Position numbers and translations under genes: made by a program. Shown in pieces: positions 22,483-36,529 of a stretch of DNA of 64,000 bases (position 1 is its first letter; each line of letters opens with the position of its first letter). The DNA is from Magicicada septendecula (Eukaryota; Arthropoda; Insecta; Hemiptera; Cicadidae): NCBI GenBank assembly GCA_034769895.1, contig CM068368.1, positions 688,959,877-689,023,876 of the forward strand, read 5' to 3'. Below the pieces are notes generated by a model. It was given only the letters and a program-made list of their open reading frames with translations. It searched no databases and was not told the DNA's origin.

Positions 22483-23345
22483 TCTCTCTCTCTCTCATAA
22501 TCACTTTCATCACCACAACATTTCATAATCTCACTCCATCCAGAGGGCAACACAACATTATTACAACATCTGGCTTTACCAGATACACAAAAATAATTTC
22601 TTTGACATTTAAAAGACCTTTTGTCTTCTACAAAAACTAACGAGGAACCTTTGTCCTCCAACACTACTGGTGAAACCTTTTCTTCACCTATCTCACAAGA
22701 AAAATTTGCCCTCTTTTCACCCTCTACACTTAAACTGTCTTCACACTCTCTCTCATTCTCATCGGCATTTGCTAACAACACTTCATTACTAAACTCTACT
22801 TCAACAAAATCTTCCTTATCACTCTCAACATTAATCTCCTTGTTCTCTACTACCACGTTTTTACACATATCATTATAATTCTGATTTGTTTTACATTCAA
22901 AATTTTCGATTACCTTTTGTATTTGTTTATCAATTTTTTCTGACACTTGTTCTTTAATAGTGTTGAAACATTCATCCATCTCATTTAGACGTTTATTCAT
23001 ACTGATTTCGAACTTAACATTTTGTGTATTCATTTCACATAAACGCTTATCAAATTTTTGGTCAATATTATTTATATCACCCTTTAACTCATGGAATTTG
23101 CTATTAATTGTATTAAATTTAACATCAGAATCACTCTTCTGTTCATTGAAAAGCAACTGCATCATTTTTATCATATTATTATCCTCAGATTGTTTATTTT
23201 TATTCATTACGGGTGGGGTTACCTGAATCCCTGAGTCATCTATTTCATCTGACTTACTTAATTCTCTATTTTGAACTGGGATTGGGGTCGAATGGACCTC
23301 CAACCCACTCATGACCGTTGATTCGGTCAAACTATTATTTTCCAT
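22476..23345 (-). CDS. ORF1, unit 7: intact 289-aa Gag-like protein (type B)
   Basis: Open, with a private D57N. A longer frame to 23396 exists only because the leader here has an A-run in place of ATATAAAAC; that extension has no ATG in frame, so the ATG at 23343-23345 is kept. Confidence 0.6.
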   Translation of the reverse strand: MENNSLTESTVMSGLEVHSTPIPVQNRELSKSDEIDDSGIQVTPPVMNKNKQSEDNNMIKMMQLLFNEQKSDSDVKFNTINSKFHELKGDINNIDQKFDKRLCEMNTQNVKFEISMNKRLNEMDECFNTIKEQVSEKIDKQIQKVIENFECKTNQNYNDMCKNVVVENKEINVESDKEDFVEVEFSNEVLLANADENERECEDSLSVEGEKRANFSCEIGEEKVSPVVLEDKGSSLVFVEDKRSFKCQRNYFCVSGKARCCNNVVLPSGWSEIMKCCGDESDYEREREW

Positions 23346-23489
23346 TTTTTTTTTTATTATTTTTACATATATAAATATGCCCGGTTTTGCTTTCACAGTC
23401 TACAATTTACAACCTCGCCCCACTCCCAAATAACCCGTTCTGCAGCTTAATTAGGTCTGGCGAATATAGGTTATAAACCCTATACTCGA

Positions 23490-23507
23490 GTCCCTGTTCG
23501 GGCGCCA
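23490..23507 (-). other. Primer-binding site, unit 7
   Basis: Exact 18-nt tRNA-Lys(UUU) complement. Confidence 0.93.
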
Positions 23508-23509
23508 TT

Positions 23510-24628
23510 TGTAACTACTCACTTAATTCCTATTAATAATTAATTCTTACCTTAGGGTTTTTCCCAGAGTCGTACAGACGAAACTGCTGCAGAAAGGATT
23601 ATTCGAGATACAAGGGGTAAAGATCAAATACACAGTTTGTGCTAAAACAAATTGCCTCTGGTTTATTATGCAAAATAACTACTTCGTCTCTCTTTCATGA
23701 CATTTAAATTTCTTATTTCTTTTCATTAGATTAAATACTCGTTGAATGAGTAACAATTTGTAAAAATCAAACAAAGTAACAAAATGAATATTTCTTAATT
23801 AACTAGCTTATGACAACTATGGTATACCACAACTATTTATTTTTAGCAATGAACCAATACGTGATGTAGCCACACACTCACACACATTCGTTCTTTGACT
23901 TTGTCGTTCTATTTAAACCCCACTTTGAGATCTCTGAGGTACATTTAAGATTTACAATTTATTTATGTTGAATTATACTCTGGAGAAAAAGGTAAAATGA
24001 TATTGGTTAAAACTCAGTTAATACTTAACGTCTGAAGAAGTCCTCTGTTTTGCACTTCTGCTGTGAATGCACTGGTTTTTTTTTCTTTGGTTAACACACC
24101 ATAAATTAGTTTTGACACTGTTTACCTGCGGGTACTGTTATTGATTATTTCGTATTAGGTTGATGCGCCACTATTATTTTAATCCACTTTAGAATAACAT
24201 TTCTTTTTATTTTGTCGGCCGACATAAATTTTCGAACACTTAGCTCGTTTAGGTTGACCGCGCGGCCATGAGTTGCAACTGGAACTCGGCCGCACGTTTT
24301 ACTGTTTGTACAACTTTTAACACTGTTAATGCATTGAAAGATAGGCCTACTCTTAATTACGGCCTATCTTGCACCCGAGGCCACCGTTTGAATTTAAATC
24401 ACCAACTTTACTGTCTGATGCTGCTTACTACTGTTCACTCTCTGATGACAAACTGCATACTGTGATTCACAAAAAGCCTGCTGCTGGGCAGGTTACGCAA
24501 TACGTCTGGGCAATTGTTTAGGCTAACTGTATGTAGGTTGTACTGGGGCTCCTCACAGGTGAAAGTTAACAATTTATTTATTACTGAATTAAAATTAAAA
24601 CTGGATCACACACTTCTGTACCGTTACA
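23510..24628 (-). repeat. LTR 7 (y type), 1119 bp
   Basis: Full y marker set, matching LTR 9 at a distance of 7,223 bp. Confidence 0.88.
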
Positions 24629-25696
24629 ATACCCCCCCCCCAATAAGAGGTTGAAGGCCGAAGCGTTCAAACTCTTATTGCCTAAACCCTAAGAAGATCA
24701 GTGAGGATATGGTGCCGCAACCCCCCTGAGCACTCTACTAAAATCATGGGTTCTTACCCCCCTAGTCCGGCGACTGTGGCACATTCAATTAAAAAATCAA
24801 CATACGGCCTTCCATCACTCCATATCCCACAACTGATTTGTTTCCTCTTAGCCGTACTGGTTCATTGACAAAGCACTGGCTCATTTTTTATTATAAAATA
24901 TCTCTTAACCCTAGAAAATAGTATTAACAAAACAATATAGGATATATACAATACAGGAGTACATATAAGTTCCAGTCAAAATGACGCATTAATTATACAG
25001 AATTGCATTTACACAGAATTTCCTTCAGTTTTCAATTTTAAATGAATATTTTAATCATTATGTTTTTTATCAATTATTTATTTTACCATTACAATCAAAA
25101 TTCAGATCAAACTAGATTTAAAGTCATATTAAAAATTATCTTTTCAATTTATTTAATTACCTTTCATTAAATTTAACTCTAATTTTTTAATTAACAATTT
25201 TAAAATTAATTACATTTTTCAAAATGATCCGACATAAAATATTACCTACATTATTCAAAAAATTTACATTCCTTTCTTCACATATGGAATTTCTTTTTAT
25301 TTCATAATAGGATTTTCCTACTGGCAATGATTCAGCAGACTACAACACTTTTGTTATTGTCAACTCAGCTTCAACACCTCTGGCTGTAAACATTAGTCAA
25401 AACATACAACACACCTGTTTACATAAACGGTCGTCTGCCAGACTGGTGTTATTAACACTCCTTCAGTCTAAACATTCTGCTTACCTCACCTCTAACACCT
25501 GTACTGCACTTTTCAATTTTTTATAAATCTTTTAGTTAACAATTGTAATAATATAATAATTTTTATACAATTAATTTCACTATAATATATTTACAAATCT
25601 TTATCATTATTATTTCAGTTTTATCACACTTCAATGTCCAAGGTTGCGAGGTCTGAACCGTAAAACAAAATATTTACAATTGTTCCTTTATGAAGT
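24629..25696 (-). other. Unit 8: 3' non-coding region with PPT and hairpin
   Basis: G-run of 10; hairpin 24641-24680; type A marker. No supportable ORF. Confidence 0.7.
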
Positions 25697-26094
25697 TCAG
25701 CTTCCATCGTCAAAAATTAGTCTGGTCTTTATGTAACACTTTTCAATTTTATTGATACGCCACATATGGTTATTTTTTGTTTTATAACCACAAGAACTTA
25801 TTTTTTCCATTGTACCAAAACAATAATCTATAGGGTTACCCCCCAAAATTATCTTATCTTAATCAAGTTGACATCAGTATTATTTGTAAAGTCTCCGTCA
25901 GTGTTTTTTGTTATTACCATTGCATTATTATTACCATATTCTGCTACTATAGGTTCATTAACAGGCAAATATTTGTCATCAATATACACATTGTTTGTCA
26001 CACAAGGTATGTTTTTAATTCTACCAGTTCTCTTACTATTTAAACTCTGTATTAACTCTTCATAATCTCTCTTCCCCTTAAATATTTCTACCAT
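25697..26094 (-). pseudogene. ORF2, unit 8: 2-bp deletion
   Basis: CTTATCTTAATC replaces CTTATCATAAATC near 25854-25865; the frame ends after 81 codons. Unit 10 has the identical lesion. Confidence 0.6.
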
Positions 26095-26957
26095 TCTCTC
26101 TCTCTCTCATAATCACTTTCATCACCACAACATTTCATAATCTCACTCCATCCAGAGGGCAACACAACATTATTACAACATCTGGCTTTACCAGATACAC
26201 AAAAATAATTTCTTTGACATTTAAAAGACCTTTTGTCTTCTACAAAAACTAACGAGGAACCTTTGTCCTCCAACACTACTGGTGAAACCTTTTCTTCACC
26301 TATCTCACAAGAAAAATTTGCCCTCTTTTCACCCTCTACACTTAAACTGTCTTCACACTCTCTCTCATTCTAATCGGCATTTGCTAACAACACTTCATTA
26401 CTAAACTCTACTTCAACAAAATCTTCCTTATCACTCTCAACATTAATCTCCTTGTTCTCTACTACCACGTTTTTACACATATCATTATAATTCTGATTTG
26501 TTTTACATTCAAAATTTTTGATTATTTTTTGTATTTGTTTATCAATTTTTTCTGACACTTGTTCTTTAATAATGTTGAAACATTCATCCATCTCATTTAG
26601 ACGTTTATTCATACTGATTTCGAACTTAACATTTTGTGTATTCATTTCACATAAACGCTTATCAAATTTTTGGTCAATATTATTTATATTACCCTTTAAC
26701 TCATGGAATTTGCTATTAATTGTATTAAATTTAACATCAGAATCACTCTTCTGTTCATTGAAAAGCAATTGCATCATTTTTATCATATCATTATCCTCAG
26801 ATTGTTTATTTTTATTCATTACGGGTGGGGTTACCTGAATCCCTGAGTCATCTATTTCATCTGACTTACTTGATTCTCTATTTTGAACTGGGATTGGGGT
26901 CGAATGGACCTCCAACCCACTCATGACCGTTGATTCGGTCAAACTATTATTTTCCAT
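26088..26957 (-). pseudogene. ORF1, unit 8: Gag-like ORF with amber stop at codon 196
   Basis: Type A, TAG at 26370-26372, plus T129I shared only with unit 10. Confidence 0.7.
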
Positions 26958-27102
26958 TTTTGTTTTATATTATTTTTACATATATAAATATGCCCCGTTT
27001 TGCTTTCACAGTCTACAATTTACAACCTCGCCCCACTCCCAAATAACCCGTTCTGCAGCTTAATTAGGTCTGGCGAATATAGGTTATAAACCCTATACTC
27101 GA

Positions 27103-27120
27103 GTCCCTGTTCGGGCGCCA
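27103..27120 (-). other. Primer-binding site, unit 8
   Basis: Exact 18-nt tRNA-Lys(UUU) complement. Confidence 0.93.
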
Positions 27121-27122
27121 TT

Positions 27123-28240
27123 TGTAACTACTCACTTAATTCCTATTAATAATTAATTCTTACCTTAGGGTTTTTCCCAGAGTCGTACAGACGAAACTGC
27201 TGCAGAAAGGATTATTCGAGATACAACGGGTAAAGATCAAATACACAGTTTGTGCTAAAACAAATTGCCTCTGGTTTATTATGCAAAATAACTACTTCAT
27301 CTCTCTTTCATGACATTTAAAATTCTTATTTCTTTTCGTTAGATTAAATACTCGTTGAATGAGTAACAATTTGTAAAAATCAAACAAAGTAACAAAATGA
27401 ATATTTCTTAATTAACTAGCTTATGACAACTATGGTATACCACAACTATTTATTTTTAGCAATGAACCAATATGTGATGTAGCCACACACTCACACACAT
27501 TCGTTCTTTGACTTTGTTGTTCTATTTAAACCCCACTTTGAGATCTCTGAGGTACATTTAAGATTTACAATTTATTTATGTTGAATTATACTCTGGAGAA
27601 AAAGGTAAAATGATATTGGTTAAAACTCAGTTAATACTTAACGTCTGAAGAACTCCGCTGTTTTGCACTTCTGCTGTGAATGCACTGGTTTTTTTTCTTT
27701 GGTTAACACACCATAAATTAGTTTTGACACTGTTTACCCGCGGGTACTATTATTGATTATTTCGTATTAGGTTCATGCGCCACTATTATTTTAATCCACT
27801 TTAGAATAACAATTCTTTTTATTTTGTCGGCCGACATAAATTTTCGAACACTTAGCTCGTTTAGGTTGACCGCGCGGCCATGAGTTGCAACTGGAACTCG
27901 GCCGCACGTTTTACTGTTTGTACAACTTTTAACACTGTTAATGCGTTGAAAGATAGGCCTACTCTTAATTACGGCGTATCTTGCACCCGAGGCCACCGTT
28001 TGAATTTAAATCACCAACTTTACTGTCTGATGCTGCTTACTACTGTTCACTCTCTGATGACAAACTGCATACTGTGATTCACAAAAAGCCTGCTGCTGGG
28101 CCGGTTACGCAATACGTCTGGGCAATTGTTTAGGCTAACTGTATGTAGGTTGTACTGGGGCTCCTCACAGGTGAAAGTTAACAATTTATTAATTACTGAA
28201 TTAAAATTAAAACTGGATCACACACTTCTGTACCGTTACA
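27123..28240 (-). repeat. LTR 8 (x type), 1118 bp
   Basis: x markers, with one fewer T than LTR 6 in the T-run near 27690. Matches LTR 10 at 7,223 bp. Confidence 0.88.
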
Positions 28241-29306
28241 ATACCCCCCCAATAAGAGGTTGAAGGCCGAAGCGTTCAAACTCTTATTGCCTAAACCCTA
28301 AGAGGATCAGTGAGGATATGGCGCCGCAACCCCCCTGAGCACTCTACTAAAATCATGGGTTCTTACCCCCCTAGTCCGGCGACTGTGGCACATTCAATTA
28401 AAAAATCAACATACGGCCTTCCATCAGTCCATATCCCACAACTGATTTGTTTCCTCTTAGCCGTACTGGTTCATTGACAAAGCACTGGCTCATTTTTTAT
28501 TATAAAATATCTCTTAACCCTAGAAAATAGTATTAACAAAACAATATAGGATATATACAATACAGGAGTACATATAAGTTCCAGTCAAAATGACGCATTA
28601 ATTATACAGAATTGCATTTACACAGAATTTCCTTCAGTTTTCAATTTTAAATGAATATTTTAATCATTATGTTTTTTATCAATTATTTATTTTACCATTA
28701 CAATCAAAATTCAGATCAAACTAGATTTAAAGTCATATTAAAAATTATCTTTTCAATTTATTTAATTACCTTTCATTAAATTTAACTCATATTGTTTTAA
28801 TTAACAATTTCAAAATTAATTACATTTTTCAAAATGATCCGACATAAAATATTACCTACATTATTCAAAAAATTTACATTCCTTTCTTCACATATGGAAT
28901 TTCTTTTTATTTCATAATAGGATTTTCCTACTGGCAATGATTCAGCAGACTACAACACTTTTGTTATTGTCAACTCAGCTTCAACACCTCTGGCTGTAAA
29001 CATTAGTCAAAACATACAACACACCTGTTTACATAAACGGTCGTCTGCCAGACTGGTGTTATTAACACTCCTTCAGTCTAAACATTCTGCTTACCTCACC
29101 TCTAACACCTGTACTGCACTTTTCAATTTTTTATAAATCTTTTAGTTAACAATTGTAATAATATAATAATTTTTATACAATTAATTTCACTATAATATAT
29201 TTACAAATCTTTATCATTATTATTTCAGTTTTATCACACTTCAATGTCCAAGGTTGCGAGGTCTGAACCGTAAAACAAAATATTTATAATTGTTCCTTTA
29301 TGAAGT
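28241..29306 (-). other. Unit 9: 3' non-coding region with PPT and hairpin
   Basis: G-run of 7; hairpin 28250-28289; type B marker, but with the A-like GACTGGTGTTATTAAC palindrome near 29052. Confidence 0.7.
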
Positions 29307-29705
29307 TCAGCCTCCATCGTCAAAAATTAGTCTGGTCTTTATGTAACACTTTTCAATTTTATTGATACGCCACATATGGTTAATTTTTGTTTTATAACCA
29401 CAAGAACTTATTTTTTCCATTGTACCAAAACAATAATCTATAGGGTTACCCCCCAAAATTATCTTATCATAAATCAAAATGACATCAGTATTATTTGTAA
29501 AGTCTCCGTCAGTGTTTTTTGTTATTACCATTGCATTATTATTACCATATTCTGCTACTATAGGTTCATTAACAGGCAAATATTTGTCATCAATATACAC
29601 ATTGTTTGTCACACAAGGTATGTTTTTAATTCTACCAGTTCTCTCACTATTTAAACTCTGTATTAACTCTTCATAATCTCTCTTCCCCTTAAATATTTCT
29701 ACCAT
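29307..29705 (-). CDS. ORF2, unit 9 (type B, open)
   Basis: Open 132-codon copy with the standard type B residues. Confidence 0.5.
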   Translation of the reverse strand: MVEIFKGKRDYEELIQSLNSERTGRIKNIPCVTNNVYIDDKYLPVNEPIVAEYGNNNAMVITKNTDGDFTNNTDVILIYDKIILGGNPIDYCFGTMEKISSCGYKTKINHMWRINKIEKCYIKTRLIFDDGG

Positions 29706-30568
29706 TCTCTCTCTCTCTCATAATCACTTTCATCACCACAACATTTCATAATCTCACTCCATCCAGAGGGCAACACAACATTATTACAACATCTGGCTTT
29801 ACCAGATACACAAAAATAATTTCTTTGACATTTAAAAGACCTTTTGTCTTCTACAAAAACTAACGAGGAACCTTTGTCCTCCAACACTACTGGTGAAACC
29901 TTTTCTTCACCTATCTCACAAGAAAAATTTGCCCTCTTTTCACCCTCTACACTTAAACTGTCTTCACACTCTCTCTCATTCTCATCGGCATTTGCTAACA
30001 ACACTTCATTACTAAACTCTACTTCAACAAAATCTTCCTTATCACTCTCAACATTAATCTCCTTGTTCTCTACTACCACGTTTTTACACATATCATTATA
30101 ATTCTGATTTGTTTTACATTCAAAATTTTCGATTACCTTTTGTATTTGTTTATCAATTTTTTCTGACACTTGTTCTTTAATAGTGTTGAAACATTCATCC
30201 ATCTCATTTAGACGTTTATTCATACTGATTTCGAACTTAACATTTTGTGTATTCATTTCACATAAACGCTTATCAAATTTTTGGTCAATATTATTTATAT
30301 CACCCTTTAACTCATGGAATTTGCTATTAATTGTATTAAATTTAACATCAGAATCACTCTTCTGTTCATTGAAAAGCAACTGCATCATTTTTATCATATC
30401 ATTATCCTCAGATTGTTTATTTTTATTCATTACGGGTGGGGTTACCTGAATCCCTGAGTCATCTATTTCATCTGACTTACTTAATTCTCTATTTTGAACT
30501 GGGATTGGGGTCGAATGGACCTCCAACCCACTCATGACCGTTGATTCGGTCAAACTATTATTTTCCAT
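29699..30568 (-). CDS. ORF1, unit 9: intact 289-aa Gag-like protein (type B)
   Basis: Open and free of private changes, so a good type B reference. It has the same leader A-run as unit 7. Confidence 0.6.
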   Translation of the reverse strand: MENNSLTESTVMSGLEVHSTPIPVQNRELSKSDEIDDSGIQVTPPVMNKNKQSEDNDMIKMMQLLFNEQKSDSDVKFNTINSKFHELKGDINNIDQKFDKRLCEMNTQNVKFEISMNKRLNEMDECFNTIKEQVSEKIDKQIQKVIENFECKTNQNYNDMCKNVVVENKEINVESDKEDFVEVEFSNEVLLANADENERECEDSLSVEGEKRANFSCEIGEEKVSPVVLEDKGSSLVFVEDKRSFKCQRNYFCVSGKARCCNNVVLPSGWSEIMKCCGDESDYEREREW

Positions 30569-30712
30569 TTTTTTTTTTATTATTTTTACATATATAAATA
30601 TGCCCGGTTTTGCTTTCACAGTCTACAATTTACAACCTCGCCCCACTCCCAAATAACCCGTTCTGCAGCTTAATTAGGTCTGGCGAATATAGGTTATAAA
30701 CCCTATACTCGA

Positions 30713-30730
30713 GTCCCTGTTCGGGCGCCA
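30713..30730 (-). other. Primer-binding site, unit 9
   Basis: Exact 18-nt tRNA-Lys(UUU) complement. Confidence 0.93.
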
Positions 30731-30732
30731 TT

Positions 30733-31851
30733 TGTAACTACTCACTTAATTCCTATTAATAATTAATTCTTACCTTAGGGTTTTTCCCAGAGTCGTACAG
30801 ACGAAACTGCTGCAGAAAGGATTATTCGAGATACAAGGGGTAAAGATCAAATACACAGTTTGTGCTAAAACAAATTGCCTCTGGTTTATTATGCAAAATA
30901 ACTACTTCGTCTCTCTTTCATGACATTTAAATTTCTTATTTCTTTTCATTAGATTAAATACTCGTTGAATGAGTAACAATTTGTAAAAATCAAACAAAGT
31001 AACAAAATGAATATTTCTTAATTAACTAGCTTATGACAACTATGGTATACCACAACTATTTATTTTTAGCAATGAACCAATACGTGATGTAGCCACACAC
31101 TCACACACATTCGTTCTTTGACTTTGTCGTTCTATTTAAACCCCACTTTGAGATCTCTGAGGTACATTTAAGATTTACAATTTATTTATGTTGAATTATA
31201 CTCTGGAGAAAAAGGTAAAATGATATTGGTTAAAACTCAGTTAATACTTAACGTCTGAAGAAGTCCTCTGTTTTGCACTTCTGCTGTGAATGCACTGGTT
31301 TTTTTTTCTTTGGTTAACACACCATAAATTAGTTTTGACACTGTTTACCTGCGGGTACTGTTATTGATTATTTCGTATTAGGTTGATGCGCCACTATTAT
31401 TTTAATCCACTTTAGAATAACATTTCTTTTTATTTTGTCGGCCGACATAAATTTTCGAACACTTAGCTCGTTTAGGTTGACCGCGCGGCCATGAGTTGCA
31501 ACTGGAACTCGGCCGCACGTTTTACTGTTTGTACAACTTTTAACACTGTTAATGCATTGAAAGATAGGCCTACTCTTAATTACGGCCTATCTTGCACCCG
31601 AGGCCACCGTTTGAATTTAAATCACCAACTTTACTGTCTGATGCTGCTTACTACTGTTCACTCTCTGATGACAAACTGCATACTGTGATTCACAAAAAGC
31701 CTGCTGCTGGGCAGGTTACGCAATACGTCTGGGCAATTGTTTAGGCTAACTGTATGTAGGTTGTACTGGGGCTCCTCACAGGTGAAAGTTAACAATTTAT
31801 TTATTACTGAATTAAAATTAAAACTGGATCACACACTTCTGTACCGTTACA
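30733..31851 (-). repeat. LTR 9 (y type), 1119 bp
   Basis: Full y marker set. Confidence 0.88.
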
Positions 31852-32919
31852 ATACCCCCCCCCCAATAAGAGGTTGAAGGCCGAAGCGTTCAAACTCTTA
31901 TTGCCTAAACCCTAAGAAGATCAGTGAGGATATGGTGCCGCAACCCCCCTGAGCACTCTACTAAAATCATGGGTTCTTACCCCCCTAGTCCGGCGACTGT
32001 GGCACATTCAATTAAAAAATCAACATACGGCCTTCCATCACTCCATATCCCACAACTGATTTGTTTCCTCTTAGCCGTACTGGTTCATTGACAAAGCACT
32101 GGCTCATTTTTTATTATAAAATATCTCTTAACCCTAGAAAATAGTATTAACAAAACAATATAGGATATATACAATACAGGAGTACATATAAGTTCCAGTC
32201 AAAATGACGCATTAATTATACAGAATTGCATTTACACAGAATTTCCTTCAGTTTTCAATTTTAAATGAATATTTTAATCATTATGTTTTTTATCAATTAT
32301 TTATTTTACCATTACAATCAAAATTCAGATCAAACTAGATTTAAAGTCATATTAAAAATTATCTTTTCAATTTATTTAATTACCTTTCATTAAATTTAAC
32401 TCTAATTTTTTAATTAACAATTTTAAAATTAATTACATTTTTCAAAATGATCCGACATAAAATATTACCTACATTATTCAAAAAATTTACATTCCTTTCT
32501 TCACATATGGAATTTCTTTTTATTTCATAATAGGATTTTCCTACTGGCAATGATTCAGCAGACTACAACACTTTTGTTATTGTCAACTCAGCTTCAACAC
32601 CTCTGGCTGTAAACATTAGTCAAAACATACAACACACCTGTTTACATAAACGGTCGTCTGCCAGACTGGTGTTATTAACACTCCTTCAGTCTAAACATTC
32701 TGCTTACCTCACCTCTAACACCTGTACTGCACTTTTCAATTTTTTATAAATCTTTTAGTTAACAATTGTAATAATATAATAATTTTTATACAATTAATTT
32801 CACTATAATATATTTACAAATCTTTATCATTATTATTTCAGTTTTATCACACTTCAATGTCCAAGGTTGCGAGGTCTGAACCGTAAAACAAAATATTTAC
32901 AATTGTTCCTTTATGAAGT
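31852..32919 (-). other. Unit 10: 3' non-coding region with PPT and hairpin
   Basis: G-run of 10; hairpin 31864-31903; type A marker. No supportable ORF. Confidence 0.7.
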
Positions 32920-33317
32920 TCAGCTTCCATCGTCAAAAATTAGTCTGGTCTTTATGTAACACTTTTCAATTTTATTGATACGCCACATATGGTTATTTTT
33001 TGTTTTATAACCACAAGAACTTATTTTTTCCATTGTACCAAAACAATAATCTATAGGGTTACCCCCCAAAATTATCTTATCTTAATCAAGTTGACATCAG
33101 TATTATTTGTAAAGTCTCCGTCAGTGTTTTTTGTTATTACCATTGCATTATTATTACCATATTCTGCTACTATAGGTTCATTAACAGGCAAATATTTGTC
33201 ATCAATATACACATTGTTTGTCACACAAGGTATGTTTTTAATTCTACCAGTTCTCTTACTATTTAAACTCTGTATTAACTCTTCATAATCTCTCTTCCCC
33301 TTAAATATTTCTACCAT
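32920..33317 (-). pseudogene. ORF2, unit 10: 2-bp deletion
   Basis: Same 2-bp lesion as unit 8, exactly 7,223 bp away; 81 codons remain. Confidence 0.6.
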
Positions 33318-34180
33318 TCTCTCTCTCTCTCATAATCACTTTCATCACCACAACATTTCATAATCTCACTCCATCCAGAGGGCAACACAACATTATTACA
33401 ACATCTGGCTTTACCAGATACACAAAAATAATTTCTTTGACATTTAAAAGACCTTTTGTCTTCTACAAAAACTAACGAGGAACCTTTGTCCTCCAACACT
33501 ACTGGTGAAACCTTTTCTTCACCTATCTCACAAGAAAAATTTGCCCTCTTTTCACCCTCTACACTTAAACTGTCTTCACACTCTCTCTCATTCTAATCGG
33601 CATTTGCTAACAACACTTCATTACTAAACTCTACTTCAACAAAATCTTCCTTATCACTCTCAACATTAATCTCCTTGTTCTCTACTACCACGTTTTTACA
33701 CATATCATTATAATTCTGATTTGTTTTACATTCAAAATTTTTGATTATTTTTTGTATTTGTTTATCAATTTTTTCTGACACTTGTTCTTTAATAATGTTG
33801 AAACATTCATCCATCTCATTTAGACGTTTATTCATACTGATTTCGAACTTAACATTTTGTGTATTCATTTCACATAAACGCTTATCAAATTTTTGGTCAA
33901 TATTATTTATATTACCTTTTAACTCATGGAATTTGCTATTAATTGTATTAAATTTAACATCAGAATCACTCTTCTGTTCATTGAAAAGCAATTGCATCAT
34001 TTTTATCATATCATTATCCTCAGATTGTTTATTTTTATTCATTACGGGTGGGGTTACCTGAATCCCTGAGTCATCTATTTCATCTGACTTACTTGATTCT
34101 CTATTTTGAACTGGGATTGGGGTCGAATGGACCTCCAACCCACTCATGACCGTTGATTCGGTCAAACTATTATTTTCCAT
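33311..34180 (-). pseudogene. ORF1, unit 10: Gag-like ORF with amber stop at codon 196
   Basis: Type A, TAG at 33593-33595, with T129I as in unit 8. Confidence 0.7.
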
Positions 34181-34325
34181 TTTTGTTTTATATTATTTTT
34201 ACATATATAAATATGCCCCGTTTTGCTTTCACAGTCTACAATTTACAACCTCGCCCCACTCCCAAATAACCCGTTCTGCAGCTTAATTAGGTCTGGCGAA
34301 TATAGGTTATAAACCCTATACTCGA

Positions 34326-34343
34326 GTCCCTGTTCGGGCGCCA
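34326..34343 (-). other. Primer-binding site, unit 10
   Basis: Exact 18-nt tRNA-Lys(UUU) complement. Confidence 0.93.
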
Positions 34344-34345
34344 TT

Positions 34346-35463
34346 TGTAACTACTCACTTAATTCCTATTAATAATTAATTCTTACCTTAGGGTTTTTCC
34401 CAGAGTCGTACAGACGAAACTGCTGCAGAAAGGATTATTCGAGATACAACGGGTAAAGATCAAATACACAGTTTGTGCTAAAACAAATTGCCTCTGGTTT
34501 ATTATGCAAAATAACTACTTCATCTCTCTTTCATGACATTTAAAATTCTTATTTCTTTTCGTTAGATTAAATACTCGTTGAATGAGTAACAATTTGTAAA
34601 AATCAAACAAAGTAACAAAATGAATATTTCTTAATTAACTAGCTTATGACAACTATGGTATACCACAACTATTTATTTTTAGCAATGAACCAATATGTGA
34701 TGTAGCCACACACTCACACACATTCGTTCTTTGACTTTGTTGTTCTATTTAAACCCCACTTTGAGATCTCTGAGGTACATTTAAGATTTACAATTTATTT
34801 ATGTTGAATTATACTCTGGAGAAAAAGGTAAAATGATATTGGTTAAAACTCAGTTAATACTTAACGTCTGAAGAACTCCGCTGTTTTGCACTTCTGCTGT
34901 GAATGCACTGGTTTTTTTTCTTTGGTTAACACACCATAAATTAGTTTTGACACTGTTTACCCGCGGGTACTATTATTGATTATTTCGTATTAGGTTCATG
35001 CGCCACTATTATTTTAATCCACTTTAGAATAACAATTCTTTTTATTTTGTCGGCCGACATAAATTTTCGAACACTTAGCTCGTTTAGGTTGACCGCGCGG
35101 CCATGAGTTGCAACTGGAACTCGGCCGCACGTTTTACTGTTTGTACAACTTTTAACACTGTTAATGCGTTGAAAGATAGGCCTACTCTTAATTACGGCGT
35201 ATCTTGCACCCGAGGCCACCGTTTGAATTTAAATCACCAACTTTACTGTCTGATGCTGCTTACTACTGTTCACTCTCTGATGACAAACTGCATACTGTGA
35301 TTCACAAAAAGCCTGCTGCTGGGCCGGTTACGCAATACGTCTGGGCAATTGTTTAGGCTAACTGTATGTAGGTTGTACTGGGGCTCCTCACAGGTGAAAG
35401 TTAACAATTTATTAATTACTGAATTAAAATTAAAACTGGATCACACACTTCTGTACCGTTACA
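34346..35463 (-). repeat. LTR 10 (x type), 1118 bp
   Basis: x markers; near-identical to LTR 8. Confidence 0.88.
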
Positions 35464-36529
35464 ATACCCCCCCAATAAGAGGTTGAAGGCCGAAGCGTTC
35501 AAACTCTTATTGCCTAAACCCTAAGAGGATCAGTGAGGATATGGCGCCGCAACCCCCCTGAGCACTCTACTAAAATCATGGGTTCTTACCCCCCTAGTCC
35601 GGCGACTGTGGCACATTCAATTAAAAAATCAACATACGGCCTTCCATCAGTCCATATCCCACAACTGATTTGTTTCCTCTTAGCCGTACTGGTTCATTGA
35701 CAAAGCACTGGCTCATTTTTTATTATAAAATATCTCTTAACCCTAGAAAATAGTATTAACAAAACAATATAGGATATATACAATACAGGAGTACATATAA
35801 GTTCCAGTCAAAATGACGCATTAATTATACAGAATTGCATTTACACAGAATTTCCTTCAGTTTTCAATTTTAAATGAATATTTTAATCATTATGTTTTTT
35901 ATCAATTATTTATTTTACCATTACAATCAAAATTCAGATCAAACTAGATTTAAAGTCATATTAAAAATTATCTTTTCAATTTATTTAATTACCTTTCATT
36001 AAATTTAACTCATATTGTTTTAATTAACAATTTCAAAATTAATTACATTTTTCAAAATGATCCGACATAAAATATTACCTACATTATTCAAAAAATTTAC
36101 ATTCCTTTCTTCACATATGGAATTTCTTTTTATTTCATAATAGGATTTTCCTACTGGCAATGATTCAGCAGACTACAACACTTTTGTTATTGTCAACTCA
36201 GCTTCAACACCTCTGGCTGTAAACATTAGTCAAAACATACAACACACCTGTTTACATAAACGGTCGTCTGCCAGACTGGTGTTATTAACACTCCTTCAGT
36301 CTAAACATTCTGCTTACCTCACCTCTAACACCTGTACTGCACTTTTCAATTTTTTATAAATCTTTTAGTTAACAATTGTAATAATATAATAATTTTTATA
36401 CAATTAATTTCACTATAATATATTTACAAATCTTTATCATTATTATTTCAGTTTTATCACACTTCAATGTCCAAGGTTGCGAGGTCTGAACCGTAAAACA
36501 AAATATTTATAATTGTTCCTTTATGAAGT
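35464..36529 (-). other. Unit 11: 3' non-coding region with PPT and hairpin
   Basis: G-run of 7; hairpin 35473-35512; type B marker. No supportable ORF. Confidence 0.7.

Noticed and set aside
22476..23396. 306-aa version of ORF1 in units 7, 9, 14 and 15
   Set aside because: The extra 17 codons begin at GTG and exist only where the leader has an A-run. The ATG with a good context gives 289 aa in all types.
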